The position numbers were made by a program, and so were the translations under genes. From NCBI GenBank assembly GCA_014204635.1, contig JACHLS010000008.1, positions 62,001 through 126,000 of the forward strand: 64,000 nucleotides of DNA, written 5' to 3'. The stretch is from Sporosarcina luteola. Its GTDB lineage: Bacteria; Bacillota; Bacilli; Bacillales_A; Planococcaceae. Below the pieces are notes generated by a model. That model was not told where the DNA came from and ran no database searches. It saw nothing but the letters and a program-made list of their open reading frames with translations. Shown here piece after piece: positions 9,705 through 18,968 of this stretch (positions are counted from its first letter, which is position 1; the number at the start of each line of letters is the position of its first letter).

Positions 9705-10307
9705 TCACAGCCATCCTTTTTCCCTACAGATGGCAATAGCCTCCACTTTATTTTTCGCTTCGACTTTCTGCAAAATTTCAGACATATAGTTACGCACTGT
9801 ACCAGCTGAAAGAAATAATTCGGCCCCAATCTCCTTCGCAGTTCTCCCGTTTGCGGCCAATTGCAATACTTCCCGTTCACGTTCACTCAACGGGTTATCT
9901 TCATGATAAGTATTCAGGATCAATTCTGCCGCGTATTCCCGTTTCCCCGCCACTACATTCCGAATGGCTGCCGCAAGGTCATGAATGGAACCATCTTTCA
10001 ACAAATATCCATGCACCTTCGCCTTTATAGCACGTTCAAAATATCCGGGTCGGGCGAATGTCGTCAATATGATCACTTTCGTCGCAACTCTCTTATCTTG
10101 CAACTGAGCAGCCACTTCAAGTCCGCTCATGATCGGCATCTCAATATCCAGAATACAGACCTCAGGCTGAAGACGTAAAATTAATTCCAATGCCTTTTCT
10201 CCATTTTCCGCTTCTCCAACTACCTTGAAATCCTCTTCAAAGTTGAGCAATGTACCAAGTGCACCTCGTAAAATCCGCTGATCCTCCGCTATGACAATTC
10301 GAATCAT
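9705..10307 (-). CDS. yvfU: NarL/LuxR-type response regulator (YvfU-like)
   Basis: 200 aa. Receiver domain (residues 1-120) with acidic pocket VIAEDQ, phospho-acceptor Asp in CILDIEMP, the switch Thr in ILTTFARPGYF and a Lys in LLKDGS. A LuxR-type helix-turn-helix follows (about 135-198: LSEREREVLQLAANGRTAKE). It is the last gene of a four-gene minus-strand operon and its ATG overlaps the kinase stop (ATGA). The gene order ATPase, permease, kinase, regulator equals B. subtilis yvfRSTU, and the family (DesR/LiaR-like) normally activates its own ABC transporter operon. The stimulus is unknown. Confidence 0.85.
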   Translation of the reverse strand: MIRIVIAEDQRILRGALGTLLNFEEDFKVVGEAENGEKALELILRLQPEVCILDIEMPIMSGLEVAAQLQDKRVATKVIILTTFARPGYFERAIKAKVHGYLLKDGSIHDLAAAIRNVVAGKREYAAELILNTYHEDNPLSEREREVLQLAANGRTAKEIGAELFLSAGTVRNYMSEILQKVEAKNKVEAIAICREKGWL

Positions 10308-11425
10308 AATGCAACAACCTCCCCTCCTGACTTATCAACAAGCGGTATAGATATCTGTAAACTGGTGCCGTTCCCTGATCCAATGATCAAGTCGCCTTCA
10401 ATCAACGCCAATCTTTCCTCCATTCCACGCAACCCGTTCCCGCGATTCGCCGGGTCCATTCCGATCCCATCATCGCGAATCGTAACCATACAATTGCCTT
10501 GCCCAACAGCAATCTTCAGAGTGCAGCATGTTGCCTTGCTATGCTTAACAATATTCGTTGATGCTTCACGCAAACAAAGTCCTACAATATTGTGCTGAAG
10601 CGGCGATAGTTCTGAAAGCCCATCCTCCATTTCCACTCGAAAGAGCAGATCGCCGGCCCGTAGAATTTGCTCCATACGTGCAAGTTCCTCATCAATCGTG
10701 CTGAAACGCATATCGGAAACGAGCTCTCTAACCTGTGATAAGGCAGATCTAGAAGCTGTTTCAATCTCTTGCGCCTCCTTGACCACTTTTTGCGGATGGG
10801 CGGCGATGCGCTGTATCACCTGGCTCTGCAACGTAATCAAGGATAACGTATGACCAAGTGTATCATGCAAATCCCTTGCAATCCGGACACGCTCCTCTTG
10901 TTTGATAAGTGTCTTGATTTGCTCATTTGCCATATCCAATCTTCGTTCTAACTCCATTCGTTCATTCATTTGCCGACTGCCGTATGGTGACATGATCATG
11001 ACAACTAAAAATGGAAGTAAAAATAGTGCGTCTGCCATTCCATTACGCTTGAAAACAAAGACAAGACAAAGTACCAAAACAAGAATAAAGAGATTAACAG
11101 CCCACTTGAAGTGTTTTTTACTTATAAACCAACCTATAAAATTTGAAGTGAAAAATCCAAGCAATAAATTATAGTGACTATAGAATAAAGTCAAAATGAC
11201 GATGACAGCCATCTGTAGCCCAAGCCACCATCCTACATTTTGACATTCCTTAGAATTATAGATATACCAATAGGAAACGAGGAAAAGCAGCAATAGACCA
11301 TAGCCTATTACTGCAAGTGACAGTGTTTCCGTGAAGAAGACATGATAGAGCGGCATGAACAAATATATTAAAAATATATAAGGCGTCACGCCAAAACGCT
11401 TAGGAAATAACTCAAAACCCTTCAC
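10304..11425 (-). CDS. yvfT: Membrane sensor histidine kinase, HPK7 type (YvfT/DesK-like)
   Basis: 373 aa. Five or six transmembrane helices occupy residues 1-150, with no sizeable extracellular loop, as in intramembrane-sensing kinases. The dimerisation/phosphotransfer helix has RIARDLHDTLGH with the phospho-accepting His. The ATPase domain shows LREASTNIVKHS (N box) and RDDGIGM (G1), then GNGLRGMEER (G2). GTG start at 11425, one base after the permease stop. It should phosphorylate the regulator encoded immediately downstream. With an ABC exporter in the same operon, a membrane-active substance or lipid change is a reasonable signal, but that is inference. Confidence 0.85.
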   Translation of the reverse strand: MKGFELFPKRFGVTPYIFLIYLFMPLYHVFFTETLSLAVIGYGLLLLFLVSYWYIYNSKECQNVGWWLGLQMAVIVILTLFYSHYNLLLGFFTSNFIGWFISKKHFKWAVNLFILVLVLCLVFVFKRNGMADALFLLPFLVVMIMSPYGSRQMNERMELERRLDMANEQIKTLIKQEERVRIARDLHDTLGHTLSLITLQSQVIQRIAAHPQKVVKEAQEIETASRSALSQVRELVSDMRFSTIDEELARMEQILRAGDLLFRVEMEDGLSELSPLQHNIVGLCLREASTNIVKHSKATCCTLKIAVGQGNCMVTIRDDGIGMDPANRGNGLRGMEERLALIEGDLIIGSGNGTSLQISIPLVDKSGGEVVAL

Positions 11426-11426
11426 T

Positions 11427-12164
11427 TCATACCACTTCCTGTTTCCTTCGAATGTATATTGATAATATCATGAAAAGAATGAGGTACATACCTAAAATCA
11501 AAACATTCTTTAGCTCAGGGGACTCTCCCTGCACAATAGCCCATGCCCCATTCCCATAATGAAATGCAGGAAGCCACATTCCAATGGTCTGTATAAGTTT
11601 CGGCAATATCTCCATTGGCATCCATAAGCCGCCTGTAATGGCTAACAATAAGTAGAAAATGTTGCTGACACCAGAAGCGGTGTCCACTTTTTTCATTGTA
11701 CCGACCAGTAATCCCATCGCTAAAAACGGAGCAGAACCAAGTAATATCCATAACCCGCATAGCAGCCATTCCCCGAATGGCATCGTCACCCCATTAATTA
11801 AAAATCCTGCAAAAAAAATAATAATGATAGAAAATACATGGACGGCCGATTGACCGATCATTTTAGCAATAAAATAGCTCGACGCCGGCAACGGTGTAAC
11901 ACGCAGCAACGTCGTCCACCCTTCGCTTTTCTCTTGCACCATTCTGATACCTAATGTCATGATGGCACTCCCCATGACACTGAATGCTGCGATCGACATG
12001 AGAAAAATTGCATTCCACAAAGCCTGATTTTCCATACCCGTATTAACGACTTTCGTAAAAATGACGTAGAAGATGATTGGCATAAGCAACGACCAAAAAA
12101 TAAAATAAGGATTGCGGAAAATCCGGATCACTTCTATTTTACATTCTCTCAGCAACATGCCCAT
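11427..12164 (-). CDS. yvfS: ABC-2 type transporter permease (YvfS-like)
   Basis: 245 aa with six transmembrane helices and the ABC-2 permease layout: NPYFIFWSLLMPIIFYVIF near the N-terminus, then helices to residue 240, ending IYIRRKQEVV. ABC-2 permeases pair with a separate ATPase to export drugs, lipids or peptides. The ribosome binding site (GGAGGT) is inside the end of the ATPase gene and the start is one base past its stop, so the two are translationally coupled. Confidence 0.85.
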   Translation of the reverse strand: MGMLLRECKIEVIRIFRNPYFIFWSLLMPIIFYVIFTKVVNTGMENQALWNAIFLMSIAAFSVMGSAIMTLGIRMVQEKSEGWTTLLRVTPLPASSYFIAKMIGQSAVHVFSIIIIFFAGFLINGVTMPFGEWLLCGLWILLGSAPFLAMGLLVGTMKKVDTASGVSNIFYLLLAITGGLWMPMEILPKLIQTIGMWLPAFHYGNGAWAIVQGESPELKNVLILGMYLILFMILSIYIRRKQEVV

Positions 12165-12165
12165 C

Positions 12166-13071
12166 TTATGAGACCTCCTGTTCGACTGTCAGTTGTTCGA
12201 ATGCATCTTCAAGGCGTCCTTTTTCAATCGCAATGTCTTCCAGCCTTAAGTCCAATTCAAACAATTTGCGTAAAACGGAATCCGGATTTTCTGTCATCAA
12301 TTTCAATCGCCCTTTATCCTCCACGACAGCCAGCACATCTTTCATATTCATTAAATAAGCTTTCTCGATCGTTTCATTCAATTTAAAAGAAATGGATTGT
12401 CTAAGCAGATTTCGTTTTATCTCTATTGGAGAACCATCCGCGATTACTTTCCCTTCATTAAATAAAATGATCCGGGTCGCAATATCGTCCGCCTCTTGCA
12501 AATAATGCGTGGAAAACAAAATTGTCTTGCCCTGCTCCGCCAATTCTTTGACGGTCAACCAGAACTGCTTCCGCGCCGTACTATCCATACCGACAGTCGG
12601 CTCGTCAAAAAAGAGGAGATCCGGATCGCCGGCCAGTGCCAAGGCGAATCCGACTCGGCGTTTTTGACCACCGGACAGCTTTTCCGTCCGTTTATCCAAT
12701 TCTCCGTTTGTCATCCCTGTCAATTTAACCAACGTCTCCAGAGATAACGGCTTCGGATAATAAGCTTGAAACAGAGCAAGCAATTCCTTCACTTTCAACG
12801 CATCCATCAGACTCACTTGCTGTAGCATGACGCCGATTCGTTCATGTACAGCCCTTGATTGCGGCTCTTCTTGAAATAACTTTGCAATGCCAGCCGTAGG
12901 CTTTAGCAGCCCCAGCATCATCAGCATCGTCGTACTCTTTCCTGCGCCGTTCGGGCCGAGTATCGCTACAATTTCTCCACGTTGCACGGTAAATGAAACA
13001 TCGTCAACCGCCCTTTTCCCTTTAAACTCTTTCGTCAAATTTTCGATTTGAACAACCGGTTGCATCTTCAC
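12166..13071 (-). CDS. yvfR: ABC transporter ATP-binding protein (YvfR-like)
   Basis: About 301 aa. Walker A GPNGAGKST, signature LSGGQKRR, Walker B DLLFFDEP, switch His in FSTHYLQEA. The C-terminal 80 residues are an accessory domain typical of DrrA-like exporter ATPases. The upstream-most in-frame start (13104) has no ribosome binding site; AAAGGAG sits 5 bases before GTG 13071 and 11 bases before ATG 13065, so one of these is the start. First gene of the minus-strand exporter/two-component operon; its promoter lies in the gap to 13.4 kb. Confidence 0.85.
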   Translation of the reverse strand: MKMQPVVQIENLTKEFKGKRAVDDVSFTVQRGEIVAILGPNGAGKSTTMLMMLGLLKPTAGIAKLFQEEPQSRAVHERIGVMLQQVSLMDALKVKELLALFQAYYPKPLSLETLVKLTGMTNGELDKRTEKLSGGQKRRVGFALALAGDPDLLFFDEPTVGMDSTARKQFWLTVKELAEQGKTILFSTHYLQEADDIATRIILFNEGKVIADGSPIEIKRNLLRQSISFKLNETIEKAYLMNMKDVLAVVEDKGRLKLMTENPDSVLRKLFELDLRLEDIAIEKGRLEDAFEQLTVEQEVS

Positions 13072-13492
13072 AACAACTCCTTTATCTATAGAATAGAAGA
13101 TCAACAGCGCGTTGGTTAGTACACTCTGTCACAGTTTCGTATGACATTTGTCATCTTTTCCTTGGCGACAGATTGGTTAGGTAATTGCACATGTAAATTA
13201 ATATCTGCACTTCTGGAAGCGTCCTGCTCGGGACAGTATTTCTTGAGCTCACCAGATTGGCAATGGACTGTTTGCATCGCACTCATTTGACAGGCAACAA
13301 TCGAGGTGGACTGCAGTTCGCAACAATCTGATGCATGAGTCTACAAAATTCGACATTTTCCCGAAATAGGGCTAAAATTACTCAACAATTTATGCTATTC
13401 TAAACTTGTGAGTATTCCAAGTTTGCTAGCTTTGTATGGTTTCAATTCTGACTGGATCGCTTACACATATAGAGGACAAGGGGGAAGATAGA
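13072..13492. other. Divergent promoter region
   Basis: About 420 bases between the yvfR-type operon (minus) and the NMT1-type importer (plus). No gene or riboswitch box was recognised. Both promoters must lie here. Confidence 0.5.
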
Positions 13493-14542
13493 ATGAGAAA
13501 GAATAGGATTTTCGCACTTGTGGCTGCTGCTTTTGTACTCGTTTTTGCATTAGCAGGCTGCGGAAAAGAAGAAGAGAAAACGGAAGCAGCTGAGGGTGGT
13601 TCAAACGCCAAAGTAGATATTGGCATGTTGAAATTAACGAGCTCCGCTCCTCTGTTTATCGCTATTGAAAAAGGATTCTTCGAAGAAGAAGGCATCACAC
13701 CAAATGTCAAATGGTTTGAAGCGGCTCAGCCGATTGCTGTTGCCACGGCAAGTGGAGATATTCAAGTCGGAGCTACAGGCATTACAGCAGGTTTATATAA
13801 TATGGTAGCCGGTGGAGAGAAACTGCAAATTGTGGCAGATAAAGGAAGAGAGCACGAAGGCTATAGCTCGACCGCTTTATTGGTGCCAGCTGACTCATCA
13901 ATTTCAGCGATTGAAGAATTAAAAGGTAAAAAAATTGGTATTACGCAAACAGGATCCACTTACCATTACATGGCCGGAAGACTGTTGGAGGAACATGGTT
14001 TGTCGACAGCTGATGTGGAACTTGTACCACTGAACAGCATTCCTGGGCTGATGGAAACATTGCAAAGTAAAAATGTTGATGCTGTTTTACTGAACGAACC
14101 AAACGTCTCCCGTGTCGTGAAAGAAGGATATGGAAAAGTAGTGGCGCAAATCGGGGATGAATTTGATTATCAAACATCGGGCATCTTCTTTTCTCAAAAA
14201 TTTGCTGATGACAAAGATACAGCTGTCCGTTTCTTGAAGGCGTATGCCAAAGCGACGCAATACTATTATGATGCCGCCTTGGAAAAAGAGAATGGCGAGA
14301 TCGTGCCTGGCGAGAACTATGATGAAGTAATCGATATCATTGCAAAATATACAGATCAAGAACCTGAATTAATTAAACAAGGGCTGCCGTATATGGATCG
14401 GGATGGTAAATTGCTTTCGTCTGATATCCAGACCCAAGTGGACTGGTATGTCAAAGAGAACTTGATTGATAGTTCGATCGATACGTCTTCCATCGTCAAT
14501 ACGGAATTGCTTGAAGATGCGTTACAAAAGCTAGGGAAGTGA
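13493..14542 (+). CDS. ABC transporter substrate-binding lipoprotein, NMT1/SsuA family
   Basis: 349 aa. Lipoprotein signal peptide with lipobox LAGC at about residue 22, then a type-2 periplasmic-binding fold: [42 protein letters not shown]. This fold binds alkanesulfonates, taurine, nitrate or thiamine-pyrimidine-like ligands in different members. The ATG at 13493 follows AAGGGGGAAG; the longer frame to 13436 has no ribosome binding site. It begins a three-gene importer operon (binding protein, ATPase, permease) with short gaps. No neighbouring sulfonatase, nitrilase or thiamine gene identifies the ligand. Confidence 0.88.
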   Translation: MRKNRIFALVAAAFVLVFALAGCGKEEEKTEAAEGGSNAKVDIGMLKLTSSAPLFIAIEKGFFEEEGITPNVKWFEAAQPIAVATASGDIQVGATGITAGLYNMVAGGEKLQIVADKGREHEGYSSTALLVPADSSISAIEELKGKKIGITQTGSTYHYMAGRLLEEHGLSTADVELVPLNSIPGLMETLQSKNVDAVLLNEPNVSRVVKEGYGKVVAQIGDEFDYQTSGIFFSQKFADDKDTAVRFLKAYAKATQYYYDAALEKENGEIVPGENYDEVIDIIAKYTDQEPELIKQGLPYMDRDGKLLSSDIQTQVDWYVKENLIDSSIDTSSIVNTELLEDALQKLGK

Positions 14543-14549
14543 AACTTGC

Positions 14550-15326
14550 ATGAGAATCGTGATTGACAACGTAGGGAAGAAATTCAAGAAATCCAAAAAG
14601 GAAGAAACGACTGCCCTGGAAGATATTAATTTTATTATCCATGAAAAGGAGTTTGTCGTGCTGGTCGGTCCCAGCGGCTGCGGGAAGTCAACATTGTTGA
14701 ATATTGTCGGCGGGCTGCTGTCGCCTAGTTCCGGCAGTATCTATTTTGAGGATATGGAAGACGAAAACAAAGATCCTTCGGTATCAATTGTATTCCAAGA
14801 AATCGCTTTGCTTCCATGGCGCACTGTGTATCAAAACGTCATTTATGGACTGGAAGAGAAAAAGATGAGCAAGCGGGAGCAAATGGAAAAAGGCGATTAC
14901 TATATCGACATGGTCGGCTTGTCCGAGTTCAAGCATGCGTATCCAAAACAACTGTCCGGTGGTATGAAACAGCGCGTCGGCATTGGCCGTGCACTTGCGG
15001 TGGAACCCGACTTGCTTTTGATGGACGAGCCATTCTCCGCCTTGGACGCCCAGACAAGAACGTTGATGCAGGAAGAATTGCTGACCATTTGGAACCGGAC
15101 TCAGCTCAGCACACTCTATGTGACGCACAATATTGAAGAAGCCGTTTATTTGGCTGACCGTGTCATTGTCCTATCCCGCCACCCGGGACGAATCAAAGAG
15201 ATCATTTCGATCGACTTGCCGAAGATGGGCAGAGGGGAAGCAAAATACCGTGCCCAATTCGACCAATACGCAGAACAGATTTGGCAATTGATTCGCCAAG
15301 ATGCTGTCGAGGCATTGAAGGAGTGA
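14550..15326 (+). CDS. ABC transporter ATP-binding protein (SsuB/TauB-like)
   Basis: 258 aa. Walker [10 protein letters not shown] (about residues 40-48), Q-loop [10 protein letters not shown], signature LSGGMKQR, Walker B LLLMDEP, switch [11 protein letters not shown]. The LLPWRTV segment after the Q-loop is typical of the nitrate/sulfonate/taurine ATPase group. Seven bases after the binding-protein gene and seven before the permease gene. Confidence 0.88.
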   Translation: MRIVIDNVGKKFKKSKKEETTALEDINFIIHEKEFVVLVGPSGCGKSTLLNIVGGLLSPSSGSIYFEDMEDENKDPSVSIVFQEIALLPWRTVYQNVIYGLEEKKMSKREQMEKGDYYIDMVGLSEFKHAYPKQLSGGMKQRVGIGRALAVEPDLLLMDEPFSALDAQTRTLMQEELLTIWNRTQLSTLYVTHNIEEAVYLADRVIVLSRHPGRIKEIISIDLPKMGRGEAKYRAQFDQYAEQIWQLIRQDAVEALKE

Positions 15327-15333
15327 TACGAGA

Positions 15334-16119
15334 ATGACCAAAAAAATGATTACGAACCGTGTTGCATTTCTGGATAAGAAAATTCCGATATATGCTTCTA
15401 TATTAGGGGTTGCCGGGGTTCTCATCGTCTGGGAGATCATATGCAGTCTGCATATTGTATCTCCCCTCTTTCTTCCCGCCCCATCAGCGATTGTGACAAC
15501 TGGCTGGAACATGCTGCTAAGCGGAGAGATTTTGAAGAATCTCATACCCAGCCTTTATCGGATCGGTATCGGGTACGTTATAGGATCAGTAGTTGGCATA
15601 GTTGTCGGATTGCTCCTCGGCTTCTCCAAATGGGCAGATGCCATCGGAACACCGATTGTCTATTCCATCTATCCGATACCTAAAATTGCCTTGCTGCCAT
15701 TATTTGTCCTCTGGCTTGGGATCGGAGAACTGTCAAAAGTGACTATCATTTCATTGGGTGTCTTTTTCCCCGTCGTTATCAATACATACTCCGGAGTGAA
15801 AAACGTAGATCCGATCTTAATCAAGGCCGCTGTTACTTTTGGTTCGAATCACTTGAACGTCATCCGTAAAGTGATCTTGCCCGGCTCCCTGCCAATGATC
15901 TTCGCCGGTTTGAAATTAGCGGCGGGAACATCGCTGTTATTGCTCGTGGCAGCGGAAATGATAGCTGCTCAAAGTGGAATCGGCTCCATGGTACTCCATT
16001 ACGGCAACTTAATGATCACAACTAAACTGATGGTCGGCGTGCTTGTCTTGTCTTTGCTAGGCTTAGCATTCAACCGATTTCTCCAATGGGTGGAAAACCG
16101 CCTGCTGCCGTGGAAATAA
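15334..16119 (+). CDS. ABC transporter permease (SsuC/TauC-like)
   Basis: 261 aa with six transmembrane helices. The BPD-type cytoplasmic loop (the EAA loop, here IKAAVTFGSNHLNVIRKV) docks the ATPase. GAAGGAGTG precedes the ATG. Last gene of the importer operon; a terminator follows about 140 bases later. Confidence 0.88.
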   Translation: MTKKMITNRVAFLDKKIPIYASILGVAGVLIVWEIICSLHIVSPLFLPAPSAIVTTGWNMLLSGEILKNLIPSLYRIGIGYVIGSVVGIVVGLLLGFSKWADAIGTPIVYSIYPIPKIALLPLFVLWLGIGELSKVTIISLGVFFPVVINTYSGVKNVDPILIKAAVTFGSNHLNVIRKVILPGSLPMIFAGLKLAAGTSLLLLVAAEMIAAQSGIGSMVLHYGNLMITTKLMVGVLVLSLLGLAFNRFLQWVENRLLPWK

Positions 16120-16257
16120 CAAGGCTCTCGCCCGTTTTGAATTGACCTATGGGAATTCCCGTGAGGCTGATGAAAACTAGGGAGTCGCAGAATGACAGAT
16201 TAAGTACTCATAGACTGCATAGGAAATACTCAGGTTCTCCGATTTGCAAAACAATCT

Positions 16258-16303
16258 AAAACGACACCTTTTCGTTGAATTAAACGGAATGGTGTCGTTT
16301 TCT
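16258..16303 (+). terminator. Terminator of the NMT1-type importer operon
   Basis: AAAACGACACC pairs with GGTGTCGTTTT; an additional inner CGTT/AACG pairing extends the stem; then TTCTT. The rest of 16120-16580 holds no gene that I can support. A poorly matched TTTCAG/TACACT promoter candidate at 16503-16532 could serve the next operon. Confidence 0.8.
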
Positions 16304-16580
16304 TGTAACATGAGATCCGTTTGAATAACACGTTTCTCCTTTTTCCTAGTCAGTGCATTATTGACAAGAAGTGAAAAAGTGAAAGATGAAACTAAAAATG
16401 AGGAATTCTAATTCTTATAAAATCTATTCTTACTCCATACGGAAAACCTATTCAAACCGCCCAACCAAGCTATTTATCTTGCCAGAATAGTTGGACAACC
16501 TGTTTCAGAATTTGGCAAAGCTATGTTACACTAAAAAATATGAAACTGTCATTTCAAATCCAAATATGAAGGAGTCCTGC

Positions 16581-16886
16581 ATGTATATTGTCAATTCCAC
16601 TTTCATAGTACCTGAAGAAAAAGCGGAAGAAGTGATCGGCATTTATCGAAATCGCTCAAAATGGGTCGATCAAACAGAGGGGTTTGTCTCGTTTCAATTA
16701 CTGCAAAATCAAAAGCGTCCTGGTGAACTCGTCGTGCATATGGAATGGGCGTCTCAGAAACAGTACTTGAATTGGGTGAGAAGCGAGCAGTTTAAACAGA
16801 TACACGAACTTGAGAAAAAGTACCCAGATCAGGAGCTCGCCTCTATCATTCCGAAAGTGAACCAATATAAAGTGGTGGCCGAGTAA
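16581..16886 (+). CDS. Antibiotic-biosynthesis-monooxygenase-fold protein (HmoA/IsdG-like)
   Basis: 101 aa, a single ferredoxin-like ABM domain: MYIVNSTFIVPEEKAEEVI, then WVDQTEGFVSFQLL and VVHMEWASQKQYLNWVRS, the usual spacing of strand, helix, strand. ABM-fold proteins include heme-degrading monooxygenases and quinol oxygenases. No heme-ligand His typical of IsdG is obvious, so the substrate is open. AAGGAG lies 6 bases before the ATG at 16581; the longer frame has no such site. First gene of a tightly packed four-gene operon with a B12-binding photosensor-like protein and a STAS protein; the stop overlaps the next ATG (TAATG). Confidence 0.78.
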   Translation: MYIVNSTFIVPEEKAEEVIGIYRNRSKWVDQTEGFVSFQLLQNQKRPGELVVHMEWASQKQYLNWVRSEQFKQIHELEKKYPDQELASIIPKVNQYKVVAE

Positions 16887-17242
16887 TGGAGCATCTTTTG
16901 AAAGAGCGGATTGTAGAAGACGTGGTAAAGGAAATATACGAAGCCTACCCTTTTCTTTGGGAGCGATTCGGAGAAAATGGACATCAGCGAACAATCGAAG
17001 ATAATTTTCACCATTTAGATCACCTAGAAACTGCTTTTCAAATGGATAATAGTCGTTTTTTCATCGATTATACGATGTGGCTGAATCAAATTTTAACCAG
17101 CCGACATGTCGGGACCGATTTAATTATCGATAATTTTGAGAGGCTTCGAAAACACATTCCCGGAAAGTTGGACTCCATACGTGAACAATCGTATATACAA
17201 TACTTGCGGTTAGCGCTCAACTCATTACAGACCCCCAATTGA
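16886..17242 (+). CDS. Unknown small helical protein in the B12/STAS operon
   Basis: 118 aa, no recognised family. Composition and spacing suggest an all-helical fold with many aromatic and His residues (NFHHLDHLETAF, RFFIDYTMWLNQ, NFERLRKHIPG), compatible with a four-helix or globin-like sensor bundle, but no proximal-His globin signature can be asserted. Its ATG overlaps the preceding stop and the next gene starts 15 bases later, so it is translationally coupled to the B12-binding protein. That invites the idea that it is a partner or co-sensor of that protein. Confidence 0.7.
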   Translation: MEHLLKERIVEDVVKEIYEAYPFLWERFGENGHQRTIEDNFHHLDHLETAFQMDNSRFFIDYTMWLNQILTSRHVGTDLIIDNFERLRKHIPGKLDSIREQSYIQYLRLALNSLQTPN

Positions 17243-17257
17243 AAAGGAGAGGATCGA

Positions 17258-17920
17258 ATGACCGATCATTCCATTAAATTGGCAAATCTGCTCCTTAGAG
17301 GAGAGGAACAGTTGGCCATTTCATATATCCACTCTGTTCTCATAGAAAACGACCGGCTCACTTTATATGAAGACTTTCTGACACCTGCTATGACATATAT
17401 CGGGCAATTATGGGAGCGCAATGAGATCACGGTTGCCGATGAACATTTGGCTACCGCCATTTGTGATTTTATCATATCGGACTTTGAGTTCAGATCATCA
17501 ATGTCGGAAGAAGGAAACCGAAAAAAAGTGATGCTTTTCGGCGTGGAAGGCGAAGAACATTATATCGGCCTTAAAATGGCGGCCGCCGTCTTTCAAGAGT
17601 TCGGCTGGAGTGTACGGTACTTAGGTCCAAATCTTCCCCTTCGGCATGCCGAAACTGCGGCAAACGCGTGGCAGCCTGATGTCATCGCCATGTCAGCGGC
17701 GCTGTCTTATCGTCTGCCCATGCTTAAACAATCCGTACAAGTATTAGCCCATACGACAGGCCAGCCAACCTTGCTGATCGGCGGACGGATGGCTCCCCAT
17801 GTTCATTTTGAAGAGGAAGCGGCCCCAGGACAAATGTTGATTATGACGAATCTGAGGGAACTTCATAATTGGCTTGCATTAGCACAAAAAGGAGTGGGAA
17901 CCATCAATGCCTTTTCTTAA
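17258..17920 (+). CDS. Adenosylcobalamin-binding protein with CarH-type light-sensing motif, no DNA-binding domain
   Basis: 220 aa. Residues 1-80 form the helical B12-binding-2 cap with W52 and E62-H63 in the exact W-x9-EH spacing of CarH/LitR photoreceptors, where the Trp caps the 5'-deoxyadenosyl group. Residues 88-205 are the Rossmann B12-binding domain with E99-x-H101-x-x-G104 (GEEHYIG), H101 being the expected lower axial cobalt ligand, followed by GWSVRYLGPNLP and LIGGRMAP. Unlike CarH, there is no N-terminal MerR helix-turn-helix: the protein starts directly at the cap. AAGGAGAGG precedes the ATG, and the gene overlaps the downstream PAS-STAS gene by 14 bases. Known: this motif set gives light-dependent B12 chemistry in CarH. 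Inferred: here it could signal by protein contact to the STAS partner. Confidence 0.85.
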   Translation: MTDHSIKLANLLLRGEEQLAISYIHSVLIENDRLTLYEDFLTPAMTYIGQLWERNEITVADEHLATAICDFIISDFEFRSSMSEEGNRKKVMLFGVEGEEHYIGLKMAAAVFQEFGWSVRYLGPNLPLRHAETAANAWQPDVIAMSAALSYRLPMLKQSVQVLAHTTGQPTLLIGGRMAPHVHFEEEAAPGQMLIMTNLRELHNWLALAQKGVGTINAFS

Positions 17921-18674
17921 AACCGGCTTAGCCATCCCCATCTTTGCCATCAATGCGGAATTAGAAATATTGAAAGTGAACGATATGGCAAAGAGCATGT
18001 TAGCCAATGGACTGACAATTCTGGATGTCATTGAGGAAGAGAGCCGTCCCAAAGCGGTTCTGAATCTCCTTCGTTTCGAACCCATCCAAGCGTTGGAAAT
18101 CAATGCTCTCTCCAGTACAGGAAGCATTCTTCTTGCAGACCTGTATGTGGCCTGGTCTGAGGAAGGAATCGGAGAAGTGCTCATTGTGGAAAAAGACAAG
18201 ACGATGCAAAAAGTGAGTGAGCAATTGAACAAACTGCGAAACCGCTTGAACGATACAAATTTCGAACTGCTGGAAGCGAAGGAAACAGCAGAAGAGCTGC
18301 TTCATCAGAATATCAAGCTGTCTTCCCCATTCATTGAAGTGACCGAGACCATCGCATTGATCCCGATATACGGCGGGTTGAACCAGACGAAAACCGAGTT
18401 GATTGCCTCCACGTTGTCCCGGCGTGCCTATTTATCTGAAGTAGAAACTTTGATTTTAGATTTCACTGCTGTTGGACATATAGAGGAAAGTGGATTACAA
18501 GGACTTGAATCCCTTTTAAGGGTGTTGCAGTTGTTAGGTTTTAGCATGGTGATTGCAGGTCTTCATCCACAGCATGTTAAAGAGTGGAATGACATGAACT
18601 TCACTTTGGACATCCGCTTCATGAAATCATTGAAGTCGGCAATGGAAAACCTGCTTGCTGTTCAAAATTCCTAA
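17907..18674 (+). CDS. PAS-STAS regulatory protein, RsbR-like
   Basis: 255 aa. Residues 5-95 look like a PAS domain (PIFAINAELEILKVNDMA), residues 95-140 a coiled coil (KVSEQLNKLRNRLND), and residues 145-250 a STAS domain beginning SSPFIEVTETIALIPIYGG, as in RsbR paralogues of the stressosome. The loop LDFTAVGHIEESGL corresponds to the part of RsbR/RsbS that is phosphorylated by RsbT; T in DFT and S in EES are candidate acceptors. The start codon lies inside the end of the B12-binding gene. No RsbT-like kinase is in the window. It probably turns the state of its operon partners into a stress or sigma-factor signal; that role is inferred from domains. Confidence 0.8.
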   Translation: MPFLKTGLAIPIFAINAELEILKVNDMAKSMLANGLTILDVIEEESRPKAVLNLLRFEPIQALEINALSSTGSILLADLYVAWSEEGIGEVLIVEKDKTMQKVSEQLNKLRNRLNDTNFELLEAKETAEELLHQNIKLSSPFIEVTETIALIPIYGGLNQTKTELIASTLSRRAYLSEVETLILDFTAVGHIEESGLQGLESLLRVLQLLGFSMVIAGLHPQHVKEWNDMNFTLDIRFMKSLKSAMENLLAVQNS

Positions 18675-18968
18675 CTACATATGATTGTTCCGGACACTGT
18701 TTATAGCATGAGATCCGGCTGAACTTTAGACGTAGCATGGCATGCAAAGGAGCGGAACGCACAACACGTGCGGGTTCCTGTTATACACCATGATCAGTAG
18801 GAGACAAGAGCAATGTTCCCCCTAATGAAAGTGTTGAACCGAATCATAATGAGTTCAATCTAAATAAGATGACGAAGAATGAGGTACACTCTTCGTCATC
18901 TTTTTAGTCAATAGATGCTAACTCCGTACTTCTGATGCCAATTCAGCACACAAGGAATCCACGTACTG
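18675..18968. other. Intergenic region between converging genes
   Basis: Contains the terminator at 18866-18905 and otherwise nothing that I can name. Confidence 0.5.
18866..18905 (+). terminator. Terminator of the B12/STAS operon
   Basis: AAGATGACGAAGA pairs perfectly with TCTTCGTCATCTT around a short loop and runs into TTTTT; the A-rich left flank may allow use from the minus strand too. Confidence 0.85.

Noticed and set aside
16120..16580. Cobalamin riboswitch in front of the B12-binding operon
   Set aside because: None of the conserved B12-box sequences could be found in this gap.
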